Below are positions 21,072-35,700 of a stretch of DNA of 64,000 nt, piece after piece (position 1 is the first letter of the stretch; each line of letters begins with the position of its first letter). Under the pieces are notes generated by a model. It was not told where the DNA came from, searched no databases, and was given only the letters and a program-made list of their open reading frames with translations. The stretch is from positions 138,654 to 202,653 of the forward strand of contig JAHEKX010000007.1 of the NCBI GenBank assembly GCA_024644535.1. Reading direction: 5' to 3'. The position numbers were made by a program, and so were the translations under genes. The stretch comes from Gammaproteobacteria bacterium. Its GTDB lineage: Bacteria > Pseudomonadota > Gammaproteobacteria > Pseudomonadales > Halieaceae.

Positions 21072-21782
21072 CTAAGACAGAATTGGCATCTCGCCCGCCG
21101 TCAAATGGCGCACATCCTGGCCTTTTACCATGTATATAACCTGCTCGCCAACATTGCTCGCATGGTCACCAATGCGCTCAAGTGCTTTTAACGCCCACAG
21201 TTCTTTCACTACGGTGCTAATTGACTGAGGCGCATCTTGCATGTGCTTAATTAACGCTTGCATTGCTTCAGCGTAGAGCGAATCCAGTGAAGCATCTTCC
21301 CGCACGACTTGCAGCGCTAGCCCCACATCAGATCTTGCCAACGCATCCAGCGATTGCCGCAAGGTTCTCATGACAGGGCGTGCAAGCTGCCGCAATTGCA
21401 CAAATTGACTACCCGAGTCGCTACTTTCGACAATGACCCTCGCTTGGCGCGCAATTTTAGCAGCTTCGTCCCCGACTCGCTCTAGGTCTAGGTTGATTTT
21501 TAGTACCGCCAACACCAAACGCAAGTCACTTGCTGCAGGCTGTCTGCGCGCTAGAATTCTCGCGCATTCTTGATCTATACGGCGCTCGAGCTCGTTCACT
21601 AACCTATCGTTAGCGATGACCTCTAGAGCTTTAGCACTATTTTTTTCCAGCAGCGCTGCCATCGCGAGAGTTAATTGAGACTCTACCAATCCGCCCATCG
21701 CAAGGATATCATTTTTAAGGGTCTCTAACTCGTTATTGAACTGACCGGAAATGTGTTGCTTTTGATGATCGTGTCCTAACAT
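21072..21782 (-). CDS. phoU: phosphate signalling complex protein PhoU
   Basis: PhoU links PstSCAB to PhoR and restrains the phosphate response when phosphate is ample. The 236-residue all-helical protein has the two PhoU repeats, with a metal-site motif ERVGDEAAKIA in the first and LERIGDHASNVGEQV in the second. It follows pstB by 12 bases and is the last clear pho gene of the operon. Confidence 0.96.
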   Translation of the reverse strand: MLGHDHQKQHISGQFNNELETLKNDILAMGGLVESQLTLAMAALLEKNSAKALEVIANDRLVNELERRIDQECARILARRQPAASDLRLVLAVLKINLDLERVGDEAAKIARQARVIVESSDSGSQFVQLRQLARPVMRTLRQSLDALARSDVGLALQVVREDASLDSLYAEAMQALIKHMQDAPQSISTVVKELWALKALERIGDHASNVGEQVIYMVKGQDVRHLTAGEMPILS

Positions 21783-21794
21783 TAATTACTCCAA

Positions 21795-22568
21795 TCAGCC
21801 GTATCGGCCCGTAATATAGTCTTCTGTACGCATCTCTCGAGGGTTAGTAAACAAGGTAGTCGTATTGTCGTACTCTACAATCGTGCCATCGTGCATGAAT
21901 GCAGCCCAATCTGAAACTCTGGCCGCCTGCTGCATATTGTGTGTAACAACAACAATAGTGAAGTTTTGTTTAAGACGGTAGATCAGTTCTTCAATGCGCA
22001 AGGTTGAGATTGGATCTAACGAAGATGCAGGCTCGTCCAACAACAACACTTCGGGCTCAACCGCTATGGCTCGAGCAATCACTAAACGTTGCTGCTGCCC
22101 CCCTGATAGCAGCGCTGCTTGGGTATCTAGCCGGTCGCGGACTTCGTCCCATAGCGCGGCAGCAACCAGTGCTTGCTCAACTTTTTCTTGCAGAACGCGC
22201 GGCGATTTTTCACCTGACAAACGTAATCCATATGCGACGTTTTCAAAGATCGACATTGGGAACGGATTAGGCTTTTGGAACACCATCCCAATACGTTGCC
22301 GCAAGACGGTAGGATCGACGCGAGCACCGAAAATGGACTCGCCTTCAAACAAAATATCGCCTGTAATGCGTACTTTTGGTGTCAACTCCACTAAGCGATT
22401 TAGACAGCGCAACAAGCTTGATTTACCGCTACCAGAGGCCCCAATTATGGCCGTGACAGCGTTCCGTTCTAGAGATAACTGCACATTATTGAGAACCGCT
22501 CGATCTGGCCCGTAACTTAAGGCTAAATCTTTAATCTCGATGATCGGTGCACTCATGACATTGTCCAT
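21795..22568 (-). CDS. pstB: phosphate ABC transporter ATP-binding protein
   Basis: PstB energises phosphate uptake. Walker A is GASGSGKSS, the ABC signature is [15 protein letters not shown], Walker B is [13 protein letters not shown], and the switch histidine is in VVTHNMQQA. The product has 257 residues; a second ATG at codon 5 ([11 protein letters not shown]) is equally plausible. The start lies within one base of the pstA stop. Confidence 0.97.
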   Translation of the reverse strand: MDNVMSAPIIEIKDLALSYGPDRAVLNNVQLSLERNAVTAIIGASGSGKSSLLRCLNRLVELTPKVRITGDILFEGESIFGARVDPTVLRQRIGMVFQKPNPFPMSIFENVAYGLRLSGEKSPRVLQEKVEQALVAAALWDEVRDRLDTQAALLSGGQQQRLVIARAIAVEPEVLLLDEPASSLDPISTLRIEELIYRLKQNFTIVVVTHNMQQAARVSDWAAFMHDGTIVEYDNTTTLFTNPREMRTEDYITGRYG

Positions 22569-22569
22569 T

Positions 22570-23892
22570 TCAACGCAGTAAGTTTTGATAACGACGATTT
22601 AAATGATTTCGGAGCAGGACGGCTAGCGCATTAAGTGCAACCACGATCACAAATAATACTACAGCGGTGGCATAGACCCTTGCCTGCACTAGACTACTAT
22701 CAAGACTCTGAAAGCCAAGGTCGTAAATTTGGTGCCCTAAGTGCATAAACTTTTGATCCAAGGCTAGGAAAGGAAACTCCGCTTTAAGCGGCAGGGTCGG
22801 CGCATACTCTACCACGCCAACGAGCATAAGCGGCGCAACTTCGCCAGCCGCTCTGGCAATCGCAAGAATTAATCCAGTCATCATTGCTGGCGCCGTAAGT
22901 GGCAATACTAATTTTATTAAAGTCTCTGCGCGCGTCGCACCTAAAGCATAGCTCGCTTCCACAATAGACCTTGGAATGCGCGACATCCCCTCCTCAGTCG
23001 CAACGATCACAACCGGTAAAGTCAGTAAAGCCAGGGTTAGCGACGCCCACATCAATCCCGGCTCACCAAAAGTCGGCGCGGGTAACGAATCACTGTAAAA
23101 CAGACGGTCTAGCTCACCGCCTACTCCGTAGACGAATAGCCCTAGGCCAAATACGCCGTAAATAACACTGGGTATAGCCGCTAAGTTATGGACCCCAGCG
23201 CGAACCAAACGGGTGGGATAACCGTTGCCCGCAAACTCATGTAAATACACAGCAGCCAGCACACCCAGAGGCATGACAAAAACTGTCATCAAAAATACCA
23301 TGACAACTGTCCCGACCAGTGCTGGATAAACGCCACCTGCCCCAGCGCCTGTCTCATGCCCCAGGGTCAGAAACCGTGCAATATTCTTCGCCGCAATAGA
23401 CCATGCTTCCGTGCGCGTAAGTTGATTGGGAAAATACCAATAATCCACCTCACTAAGAGCATAGCGATAGATCTCACCACGACTACTCATCAGTTCCAAC
23501 ACATCCTCATTCAAGGCCTTGTAGTATCCTAAAATTCTACCTTCAACGTGGTGTTGAACCAAGATCGCGGATTGGGGCTTGCTTCTGATTACATCACCAC
23601 TCCGCCGATCTAACCTCAGCAACCTTACCTCGGTCGACACTAGGGCGCCTTGATCGATAAGCACGGCGGAGTCATCGCGATAAATTGCGAGACCTACAAC
23701 GGAATTCTCGATAGAGCTTTGGGTCCATTGATAGACCGGCATTGGCCACCATTGCGGCTTAGCTTGCTGCAATAACAAAGCCAACATAGAAACCAACCCC
23801 GCCAGAGCCAGCACTAAGGCACCCGCGCAAAAGAACATAACCGCGTCGTCAAAGCGCCACCTAGAAGCTTGCTTGCTAAGCCGGCTCGTCAT
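22570..23892 (-). CDS. pstA: phosphate ABC transporter permease PstA (long form)
   Basis: PstA is one of the two Pst channel subunits. The C-terminal 250 residues carry the usual five to six helices and the coupling-helix motif [20 protein letters not shown]. An N-terminal helix near residue 20 is followed by a roughly 120-residue periplasmic insert absent from E. coli PstA but present in several gammaproteobacteria. The length of 440 residues compares with about 296 in E. coli. It overlaps pstC by four bases. Confidence 0.94.
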   Translation of the reverse strand: MTSRLSKQASRWRFDDAVMFFCAGALVLALAGLVSMLALLLQQAKPQWWPMPVYQWTQSSIENSVVGLAIYRDDSAVLIDQGALVSTEVRLLRLDRRSGDVIRSKPQSAILVQHHVEGRILGYYKALNEDVLELMSSRGEIYRYALSEVDYWYFPNQLTRTEAWSIAAKNIARFLTLGHETGAGAGGVYPALVGTVVMVFLMTVFVMPLGVLAAVYLHEFAGNGYPTRLVRAGVHNLAAIPSVIYGVFGLGLFVYGVGGELDRLFYSDSLPAPTFGEPGLMWASLTLALLTLPVVIVATEEGMSRIPRSIVEASYALGATRAETLIKLVLPLTAPAMMTGLILAIARAAGEVAPLMLVGVVEYAPTLPLKAEFPFLALDQKFMHLGHQIYDLGFQSLDSSLVQARVYATAVVLFVIVVALNALAVLLRNHLNRRYQNLLR

Positions 23893-26066
23893 AACTGCGC
23901 CACTCGCTCTCGCAACCTAACTCTGACCCATTCAGCAAAGGAATTAAGCACAAACGTAAACAGAAAAAGCAGTAAAGCAATAAACATCAGCACATGGAAA
24001 TGCAAAGAATCAGGCACCACTTCGGGCATTTCCAGAGCTAACGTTGCCGATAAAGTACGTAAACCTGTCAGCAGGCTGGCATCCATAGTGGGGGTGTTGC
24101 CTGTCGCCATTAGAACAATCATAGTTTCACCTACTGCTCTTGCAAAACCCATCATAATAGCCGAAATTATACCGGGCGCCGCGGTCGGCAGAACAACGGA
24201 TTTTGCGGCCTGCCATTCGCTGGCCCCCATAGCTAATGCCCCTTCACGTAAATAGCTTGGCACCGCCGCCAGGGCGTCTTCAGCTATCGAGTATATAGTC
24301 GGAATTACGGCAAAACCCATCACCAGACCTACCACAATGGCGTTGCGCTGCTCGTATTCAAGGCCCCATTTTTGAGCCAAGAATGACACCAAACTCTGCG
24401 AGGTCTCGCCTGCAATAACATCAGTCAATACACTGGCTATCAAGGCTGCTACTGCTATAGCAACGGCGCTAAACAATAATTCAAAGCCGGATAGCCTTGC
24501 CTCGGTACGATTACCTGGCAGTAAGCGCCAAATTCTCGACGCCAAATACAGGCAAAACGGAACAGCCACGCTAAACAAAAGTATCAGGCCTAGGTTTTTT
24601 TCAAGCCACGGTGCAAACCACAATCCAGCGACCAGACCAAGAATCACCGTAGGGATGGCCGCCAGCAACTCTACTAGTGGTTTGATTCGAGCACGCATAT
24701 CTGCCGCTAGAAAGTACGAAGTAAAAATTGCTGCCGCTATCGCCAATGGGGCTGCAAATAAAAGACTATAAATTGCAGCTTTTAGTGTGCCCATTAACAG
24801 AGGCGTTATCGAGAACTTGGACTCGGAGGTGGGCGCCAAAGGCATGCTCTGCCAAATGTATTGAGGGCTCTGATAGCCCTCGTACATGCGGCCTTCAAAT
24901 AGACCTGAAACACCGAGGCTGCGGTCACGCGCATCGAACCGAACAACGAATATCTTGTTTACTGTGGTGCCCACGAGTGAACCTTCGGGTGTCATGTGCC
25001 AACTCAACGCTGATGCATCCTCCCCCGAGTTGGCCGGCAAAGGGAAGTGCCGTTGGCTCCTGAAGTCCGTATCAAACCATTCAAGGTTTCCGCTACTACT
25101 TGACGTAATTAGACCCCCGAAAGGTGACGCGAATACATTATCAACTTCTTGATCTGTTGGGCGATATTGATCCAAAAGGTTAAAGACTGGTCCTTGCTCA
25201 CCAAACGAAAGCCCATAGATATGAACTAAGTTAGCCGCATCAACAACAGAAACCCCGTAGGATGAGCGTAAAGCCTGCACCTTATCCACGCCAGAAATGT
25301 TAGAGAAGCGCCCTGAACTGATACCTAAATCTCTGTCATAAATCTGATATCGCCCGTCTTCGTCGACTTTCAGGAGCAAGCCCCCTTGGCTGATAAGAAA
25401 CAGGCGAGACAGATCAACACTGGTATCAAGACGCAATTGTCTCTGAACTCTAAACTCGGTGGTTGGCGATACCGGCCCGCTCTCGGAGTAAGTCGATAGC
25501 CACTCTACTCGGTTCTGGTACCGTAACAAGACGTGAAAGACATTGTTATTCTCGACCTGAACCCTTAAAGCCTCAGGAACGCCTGCTAGTTGCTCAGAAA
25601 CTATGGGCTCCTGAGTTTGTAGCTGTGAAGACGCCGAGACCCACCAGTCGTAGTCGCTATAAAGTCTTAAAAGCCCTGTACTTGACACAGTGGCAAGCAC
25701 TGAAGAATCCCGCTGGTCGATTGCAAGCCGAATTACGTCGCCAACCACAGCCTGGTGTAACCCCCCTGCCTGGCGCTTTAATGAAATAATCTTGAAATTA
25801 CCAGAGTCCGCGTCTTGAGTCAGATACTCAGTCTCGCTAAGCGCACTAATCATTGTGCCGGACATATCAAATTTGTGAGTTAATGCGTCGGGAGTGGTTC
25901 CGCTCCAGAAGAGTGGCCAAGAGGCCCAAACCAAAAATAAAAAAATTGAGGCTATTGCCAAAAGCACCAAAGTTGCACCAATAGTTACCGCCACCGTAGC
26001 AACACGGTCTATCCACCTGCGAGACGCCGATAGCGATGACCTGACAGCATTACCAGGCGATCTCAT
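23889..26066 (-). CDS. pstC: phosphate ABC transporter permease PstC (long form)
   Basis: The product has 725 residues, more than double E. coli PstC. One helix near residue 25-50 is followed by about 350 periplasmic residues of beta-strand-like sequence (for example VRLAIDQRDSSVLATVS), perhaps a propeller-like domain. The permease core then shows ATIGALL-like helices and the coupling motif EGALAMGASEWQAAKSVVLP. Such long PstC proteins are known in Pseudomonas-type Pst operons; the role of the insert is not settled. It overlaps both pstS and pstA by four bases. Confidence 0.93.
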   Translation of the reverse strand: MRSPGNAVRSSLSASRRWIDRVATVAVTIGATLVLLAIASIFLFLVWASWPLFWSGTTPDALTHKFDMSGTMISALSETEYLTQDADSGNFKIISLKRQAGGLHQAVVGDVIRLAIDQRDSSVLATVSSTGLLRLYSDYDWWVSASSQLQTQEPIVSEQLAGVPEALRVQVENNNVFHVLLRYQNRVEWLSTYSESGPVSPTTEFRVQRQLRLDTSVDLSRLFLISQGGLLLKVDEDGRYQIYDRDLGISSGRFSNISGVDKVQALRSSYGVSVVDAANLVHIYGLSFGEQGPVFNLLDQYRPTDQEVDNVFASPFGGLITSSSSGNLEWFDTDFRSQRHFPLPANSGEDASALSWHMTPEGSLVGTTVNKIFVVRFDARDRSLGVSGLFEGRMYEGYQSPQYIWQSMPLAPTSESKFSITPLLMGTLKAAIYSLLFAAPLAIAAAIFTSYFLAADMRARIKPLVELLAAIPTVILGLVAGLWFAPWLEKNLGLILLFSVAVPFCLYLASRIWRLLPGNRTEARLSGFELLFSAVAIAVAALIASVLTDVIAGETSQSLVSFLAQKWGLEYEQRNAIVVGLVMGFAVIPTIYSIAEDALAAVPSYLREGALAMGASEWQAAKSVVLPTAAPGIISAIMMGFARAVGETMIVLMATGNTPTMDASLLTGLRTLSATLALEMPEVVPDSLHFHVLMFIALLLFLFTFVLNSFAEWVRVRLRERVAQL

Positions 26067-27016
26067 AAACCTACGTTCGCTCGAATTTGTACGCGTACGT
26101 CATTGGGCAGAGGAATAAAACCCGATCGTTTAATGATTTCCTGCCCTTGATCAGACAATACTAGATCAACGAAATCACGTTCAGCGCCTGCCAAAGGCTC
26201 TGTCGCAGTTTGATTGACATACAAATATAAAGGCCTCGCAAGTGGGTAATCACCACTCAGACTAGCACTGGGTTCTGGAAGGAATGCGGTAGAATTCTGA
26301 TCCACACTAATTGCAAGTATCTTGACCAGAGGCGACTGGTAGCCAACGCCACTGTAGCCTATGCCGCGAACGGAGCCTCCCACAGACTGCACTACCGAAC
26401 TTGACCCTGGCTGCTCGGCAACGTTTCTGCTGAAGTCGCCACCGCACAGCGCAACCTGTCTAAAATAGTTGTAGGTCCCCGACGCCGAATTGCGGCCAAA
26501 GGTAGTGATTTTTTGTTCAGCAGTGTCTATCTCAGGACCAAGCTCCGACCAATCGTGAATCGCTTTGTTACGGCCGCACCGGCGTGTCGCTGAAAATATC
26601 GCATCGACCTGTGGAAGGCTGAGTTGCCGCAATGGGTTCTGCCAATGAACAAAGACCGCAACAGCGTCTACCCCAATAACTACCTCGGTCACATCATACC
26701 CACGTTCCTGCCGAAACCGTAGTTTCTCGGCTTGGGACATGCGTCGACTCATGGGACCAAGGCTCGCAGTGCCTTCTTGCAATGCCGGAGGCGCGGTACT
26801 AGATCCATTTGCCTGAACTTGCATGACTACATCGGGATACTGCTGGTTAAATACTCTGGCTAGGCTAGTCATTACACCACCGAGTGTGTCCGAGCCTACA
26901 CTTGAAAGTTTGGTGGCTGGGGTAGCCGCGTGAGCCGCCGCAAACCAAAAAGCTAGTCCCAAAATAGCGGCCAGCTGCGCAGATATATTAGGCTCAGCGA
27001 GTTTGGCGCGTCTCAT
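26063..27016 (-). CDS. pstS: phosphate ABC transporter substrate-binding protein
   Basis: PstS is the periplasmic phosphate receptor. A signal peptide (LAAILGLAFWFAAAHA) ends near residue 31. VGSDTLGGVMTSLARVF and QANGSSTAPPALQEGTASLGPMSR form the first part of the phosphate site, and TFGRNSASGTYNYF the second. It has 317 residues, normal for this PstS type. It follows phoR by only four bases, so sensor and receptor genes share a transcript. Confidence 0.95.
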   Translation of the reverse strand: MRRAKLAEPNISAQLAAILGLAFWFAAAHAATPATKLSSVGSDTLGGVMTSLARVFNQQYPDVVMQVQANGSSTAPPALQEGTASLGPMSRRMSQAEKLRFRQERGYDVTEVVIGVDAVAVFVHWQNPLRQLSLPQVDAIFSATRRCGRNKAIHDWSELGPEIDTAEQKITTFGRNSASGTYNYFRQVALCGGDFSRNVAEQPGSSSVVQSVGGSVRGIGYSGVGYQSPLVKILAISVDQNSTAFLPEPSASLSGDYPLARPLYLYVNQTATEPLAGAERDFVDLVLSDQGQEIIKRSGFIPLPNDVRVQIRANVGL

Positions 27017-27020
27017 TAAG

Positions 27021-28316
27021 TCAAGCGTCGCGTCGCGTTCGATGAAAAATCAAACTAAAGCAACTACCTGAGCCAAGCTTCGACTCGATTTTTAGTTGCG
27101 CCTCGTGACTGACAGCGACATGTTTTACGATAGCTAAACCCAATCCTGTACCTCCTCCTGCGAAAGATCGCGATTCATCGACACGGTAAAAGCGCTCGGT
27201 AAGGCGAGGAATGTGTTCCTCGGCTATACCCACGCCTTGATCGCAGACCTCAATACAACAGCCCTCGTCCATCTCACGTACACTTAATGATACTGGCTTG
27301 CCCGCGGGGGAATATTTCAGGGCATTCACAAGCAAATTACTGACTGCGCTGAATATCTCCCGGTAATCGCCTTCGATTTTTGCGTTTTGAAATGGGCATT
27401 TAAACTCGATTATTCGAGATGGGTATCCACCGCTTAAATCATCTACCACCTCTTTACTTAGGGCAACCAAATCTACTTGCTCCCGCACTCGCTTCTTCGT
27501 TGCCGTCGCTTCAATCTTAGACAACCACAACAAGTCTCTTACCAAAGTCTCCATCCGCTGTGACTGCTGTGCCATTTGCTCAAGCGGCTTTATAAATGAC
27601 GGCGGCAACATTTCCGATTGCGACAAAAGCGTGTCTACATAGCCCGATATAACCGTTAAAGGCGTTCGGAGTTCATGCGAGACATTGCCGACAAAATCCT
27701 GTCGAGTCTGCTCAATCTGCACCAGCTGCGTGACATCTCGGACCAGTATCAGACGATCTCCGATACCAAAGGAGCTGACTTCAACTTGAAGGTGCCTAAC
27801 CGGAAAATCGTTGGTGCTAAACGTCAGTGGCTCAGCATAGTCGCCCACAATAATATAGCTTGAGAACTCGGGATAACGAACCAGGCTCAGCAAGTTTTGG
27901 CCTTTATCTTGAGGATAACGCAAACCCAACAAGTACTCTGCGGAACCGTTACTCCACTCGATCAACCCCTTCTGGTCAATTAGCAGAGCCCCGTCGCGCA
28001 GCGAGCGGAAAGAGTCGCGAAGGTAATCTACAGTATGCTGTAGGCGTGACCGCGCGTCGCGGTTGTGCCGTTGAATCGCATACATTTGGTCAAGCATCAT
28101 CCCCCATATACCTGACCCCTCTGGCGGCTCTGACTCTGGATGATCGATCCAACGCAGCACCCTTCGAAGCTGCCACAAATAACCGAACACAAAAAAAAAC
28201 AAAACGACGATTAATGCTTCAGCTATGGCATCGACGGTCCAGCCGATGCCGCCTGCGATCAACAAAAGTAATATAAGTGTTTGAAGTTCTCTATACCATC
28301 GCCCCACCGCTCGCAT
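27021..28316 (-). CDS. phoR: phosphate regulon sensor histidine kinase
   Basis: PhoR phosphorylates PhoB when phosphate is scarce. Two N-terminal helices (about residues 12-48) have almost no periplasmic loop, a PAS domain spans about 100-200, and HisKA has FVGNVSHELRTPL with His214. HATPase motifs include NLLVNALKYSP, DQGVGI and GGTGLGLAIVKH. The 431-residue length matches the family. It starts five bases after phoB. Confidence 0.96.
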   Translation of the reverse strand: MRAVGRWYRELQTLILLLLIAGGIGWTVDAIAEALIVVLFFFVFGYLWQLRRVLRWIDHPESEPPEGSGIWGMMLDQMYAIQRHNRDARSRLQHTVDYLRDSFRSLRDGALLIDQKGLIEWSNGSAEYLLGLRYPQDKGQNLLSLVRYPEFSSYIIVGDYAEPLTFSTNDFPVRHLQVEVSSFGIGDRLILVRDVTQLVQIEQTRQDFVGNVSHELRTPLTVISGYVDTLLSQSEMLPPSFIKPLEQMAQQSQRMETLVRDLLWLSKIEATATKKRVREQVDLVALSKEVVDDLSGGYPSRIIEFKCPFQNAKIEGDYREIFSAVSNLLVNALKYSPAGKPVSLSVREMDEGCCIEVCDQGVGIAEEHIPRLTERFYRVDESRSFAGGGTGLGLAIVKHVAVSHEAQLKIESKLGSGSCFSLIFHRTRRDA

Positions 28317-28321
28317 AAAAT

Positions 28322-29023
28322 CTAGATCCCAGGCGGTGAAAAGCGATACCCCGTACCACGTACGGTCTGAATGAAGTGACTGCAGTCACCCATGTCATTT
28401 TGTAAGGCTTTACGCAACCGGCGGATATGCACATCGACTGTACGTTCTTCGACGTAAACATTACCACCCCACACTTGATCAAGCAGCTGACTGCGGGTAT
28501 ATGCTCGCTCTGGGTGCGCCATAAAAAACGACAACAGCTTAAATTCGGTGGGACCCATCGCTAAGAGCTCGCCTGCGATGAATACTCGGTGACTGCTCAT
28601 ATCAAGGACCAATTCACCCGCCTCAATGCGCTCTGACGAGGGCATAGCGCCACTTCTGCGCAACAGCGCACGAATTCGTGCGATGAGTTCACGTGGAGCA
28701 AATGGCTTGGTGATATAGTCGTCAGCCCCGACCTCCAAACCCTGAATAACGTTGTCTTCCGAGGTCTTAGCGGTCAACATGATGACCGGAAGCTCCTCTG
28801 TGAGCTTGTCGCGTTTTAAGCGCCGAAGTAACTCTATGCCACTGCCGCCCGGCAACATCCAATCCAGCAAGACAATGTCTGGGCGACGGTCGACAATAAT
28901 CGCGTGAGCGTCTAGTATGTTATCGGCTTCAATACAACGCAAATCCGCTATTTCTAGCGCCATCCGCAACATATCCCGAATAGCGACTTCGTCTTCTACA
29001 ACCAGTACTGAACAATTCTTCAC
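28322..29023 (-). CDS. phoB: phosphate regulon response regulator
   Basis: PhoB is an OmpR-family activator. The receiver has the phosphoacceptor Asp54 in DIVLLDWMLPGGSG and the conserved lysine in MLTAKTSEDN. A winged-helix DNA-binding domain follows (LLSFFMAHPERAYTRSQLL and VDVHIRRLRKAL). Both candidate starts are GTG. The track uses 29041; I choose 29023 because AGGGAG lies eight bases upstream and it gives MKNCSVLVVEDE, aligning Asp54 with E. coli numbering. A Pho box lies upstream. Confidence 0.96.
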   Translation of the reverse strand: MKNCSVLVVEDEVAIRDMLRMALEIADLRCIEADNILDAHAIIVDRRPDIVLLDWMLPGGSGIELLRRLKRDKLTEELPVIMLTAKTSEDNVIQGLEVGADDYITKPFAPRELIARIRALLRRSGAMPSSERIEAGELVLDMSSHRVFIAGELLAMGPTEFKLLSFFMAHPERAYTRSQLLDQVWGGNVYVEERTVDVHIRRLRKALQNDMGDCSHFIQTVRGTGYRFSPPGI

Positions 29024-29078
29024 GGCAACAACTCCCTGCACGAATACTGTAATATTGCAACATTATCGCGTGCGAGGC

Positions 29079-29096
29079 ATGACAATTCTGTGACAA
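29079..29096 (-). promoter_or_regulatory. Pho box upstream of phoB
   Basis: On the minus strand TTGTCAC-AGAA-TTGTCAT gives two 7-base PhoB half-sites with 11-base periodicity, matching the known CTGTCAT-N4-CTGTCAT arrangement. A third TTGTCAT (29115-29109) lies 19 bases further upstream. The box is 55 bases before the preferred phoB start, so autoregulation of the whole phoBR-pst-phoU transcript is likely. Confidence 0.8.
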
Positions 29097-29120
29097 AGTG
29101 AAATAAAAATGACAATCGCC

Positions 29121-32735
<3,615 letters not shown>

Positions 32736-32759
32736 AGGCTAATATTCTCCTTTGTTTTT

Positions 32760-35700
32760 CTAGTTCGCTGCGAGCTCTGCTGCCTCTTCAACGTCTACGG
32801 ATACTAAACGCGATACGCCAGGTTCGTGCATAGTCACACCGAGAAGTTGGTCAGCAACCTCCATAGAAATTTTGTTGTGCGTAATGTAAATGAACTGCAC
32901 CTTCTCGGACATTTCTTTGACCATGCGAGCATACCGTCCTACGTTGGCATCATCGAGAGGCGCATCGACTTCGTCCAGCATACAAAAAGGCGCAGGGTTT
33001 AGCTGGAAAATCGAAAATACCAAGGCGATCGCCGTCAGCGCTTTTTCACCGCCTGACAAAAGGTGAATCGTACTGTTTTTCTTGCCTGGGGGTCGCGCAA
33101 TAATAGCAATGCCCGTATCGAGCAAGTCCTCTCCGGTCATCTCCAGATGCGCGGATCCGCCGCCGAAGACTCGAGGAAATAGGGCTTGAAGACCAGCATT
33201 GACTTCCTCAAAAGTTTCTCGGAAACGGCTTCTTGTTTCCTTATCGATTTTGCGGATCGCCGATTCAAGGGTTTCTAAGGCAGAGGTCAAATCCTCGTGC
33301 TGCGCATCAAGATAAGTCTTACGTTCCGACTGAGAAGCAAACTCATCAATTGCCGCCAGGTTGATCGCACCCAGCCGGCTAATCTTGCGCCCTAGTTCCT
33401 CTAATAACGCTTGCACCTGTGGAATCGAGTGCTCGTCACGAATGAGTTCCAATGCGGCATCAACTGTCCACTCATCCTCTTTTAAACGATCGACCAATGT
33501 CTGCTGCTGCACAGTCATGGTCTGACGCTGTAAACGCTGTTGCTCGAGCTGTGCCGAACATTCATCGCGGCGACGCTCTATCCCCAAACGTGCTTGTTCA
33601 GCTGAACGTATTGTTTGCTCTAAAGCACCCAAATCATCGCGAGCCTGGCTCAGCTTTTCTTCTGTTTGTAAGCGCAACTCGAGCTGTTCATCGAGCTGTG
33701 CTTTTAGAGTTTGAGTGGCGCTATCGTCATTAGCAGCAAGCTCCTCTAGAATTTGCTCGCGCTGTTCCGCCAACTCTTGTGTTTGTTGGCGCAGCCTTTC
33801 AATCGCCTGTGCTGTCGAACTTACCTGCGCGAGCAACTGCTGTTCCTGCAAAGTCACGCTGTAATGTGCGTCGCGATCTTCTCGCGCAGACTGACGTAAT
33901 TCATCTAACTTAACGCGTATATTATCTCGCTCGGAGATTAAGGTCTCACGCTGTATTGCGTCAGCCTCCATAATCTCTATAGCCTCGACCACTTCACGGC
34001 GAGCCTGAGCAATGCTGTCTTCTTCTTGCTCGTACTCAATCTTAGCCTCTTCAAGCTCAGCTAAAATCTGTTCTTTACGCTCGTGTTCTTTGGCAAATCT
34101 CGCTGCAACAGCTGAGATCTGCGCGTTGATACGACTCTCGTCGCCACTCAGTGCTTGCATCGAGACTCGAGCATCCTCTGCCGTTCGGTCCTGCAGAAGC
34201 ACTTTATTCTCTAAGTCATTCAGCGCATTCTCGGTCGCTGCAACCGACTCGTCTATCGCGGCGATCTCGGATTCTAAAACGTCGATCTCTTGCTGCCGAA
34301 AAAGCACACTGTCTTCACCGCTTACAGCCTGAGATAATCGCACCCAGTCCGCGCCCATCCACACGCCCTCCGGCGTGATCACGGACTCGTCAGACGCCAA
34401 GCTAGCGCGCAAACTTAAAGCCTGATCAAGCGTTTCGGCCACACGCACTCTGGTCAAAATGCTGGGAACCCACAAAGTTTTTACTTGCGCTGCTAAGGTG
34501 CCAAAGGGCTTTTGCAATTGATTTCGCCCTTGTAGATACAGCTTTGCAGCAGGAAAACTCTGAATTTGCTGCTCGGTTAAAACCGCCGCATCGGCGACAA
34601 AACCATGAATATCGTCCGCCAACACACGCTCAACCGCAACCTGCCATTGCTGCTCTACCGACAAGTCTTCCAAAAGCGGTGTTAACTGCAAGTTCTTGAG
34701 CGTATTGATCCAATCCTCGACCTGAACTTGACCTTGAGCTTGAGTCGCTTCCTGTAGGGCGTTCAAAGACGCGGCGCGCCCTCGCTTTTCTCGAGCGAGC
34801 GTTTGCATCTCGCTAAGGCTTTGTCGCAAAGCGCCTAGCTCAGCTCGCGCGCCTTCGCGCTGCTGCAGCGCCTGCTGACGGGTCTCCTCTAAACCTATTT
34901 GTTGTTCACGCAAGGCTTCTAGCTCTAGCCGCATGCCTTGCTGATCGCCGCCGCTCGAACTTGGTGCAAGTGTCGCAAGCTCTTCCCTTAAACCTTCTGA
35001 CCGTCTGGCCAACCTGGATAGGACCTGCTCCAGGTGCTTGATACGAGACTGTTGTACTTCGCTACGTTGTCGGGCCGACGACGCCGATTGGTTAAATGTG
35101 TCCCATGCGTGCTGCCATGCTTGCATGGATTCCTCAGCCATAGTGAGCTCACCGGTAGACTGCTCTAAACGAGCCTCCGCTTCGGCTCGCAATGGTCCAA
35201 TTGTTTCTAAGGCTGCTTTCGCTTCGCTAACAGATTCCAGATCACTGTGCAGTGATTCGTTGGCAAGCCCCATAGACGCATCGGTTTGCGCTAAACGCTG
35301 CTGCAATTGGCTATGGCGCTGGTTCTGAAAATTTATTGCTTGCTCAAAACGCGTAACCTCGGCTCCAATGGCGTAGTAATCTGCTTGCACCCGATTGCAA
35401 TGCTCTGCCGCCTCGGCCTGAGCAACACGCTTTTCTTCCAGATTGGCTTCAAGCGCTCTGTACTCGGCAATAATCGCTTCGCGCTGCACCTCGATATCGC
35501 TGATCGAGAACGCTAGCTTTTCAACGTGTTGCGACAGCTCCCGCCACTGCATCGCCGCAAGCGAAGCTTTCGACTCCCGCTCTTGCTGTTTGAATTCGCG
35601 GTACTTCTCGGCAGCTTGAGCCTGGCGTTCTAGGTGATAAATCTGACGCCCTAGTTCGTCGCGAATATCCTGTAACCGCTCTAGATTTTCCATTGTGCGA

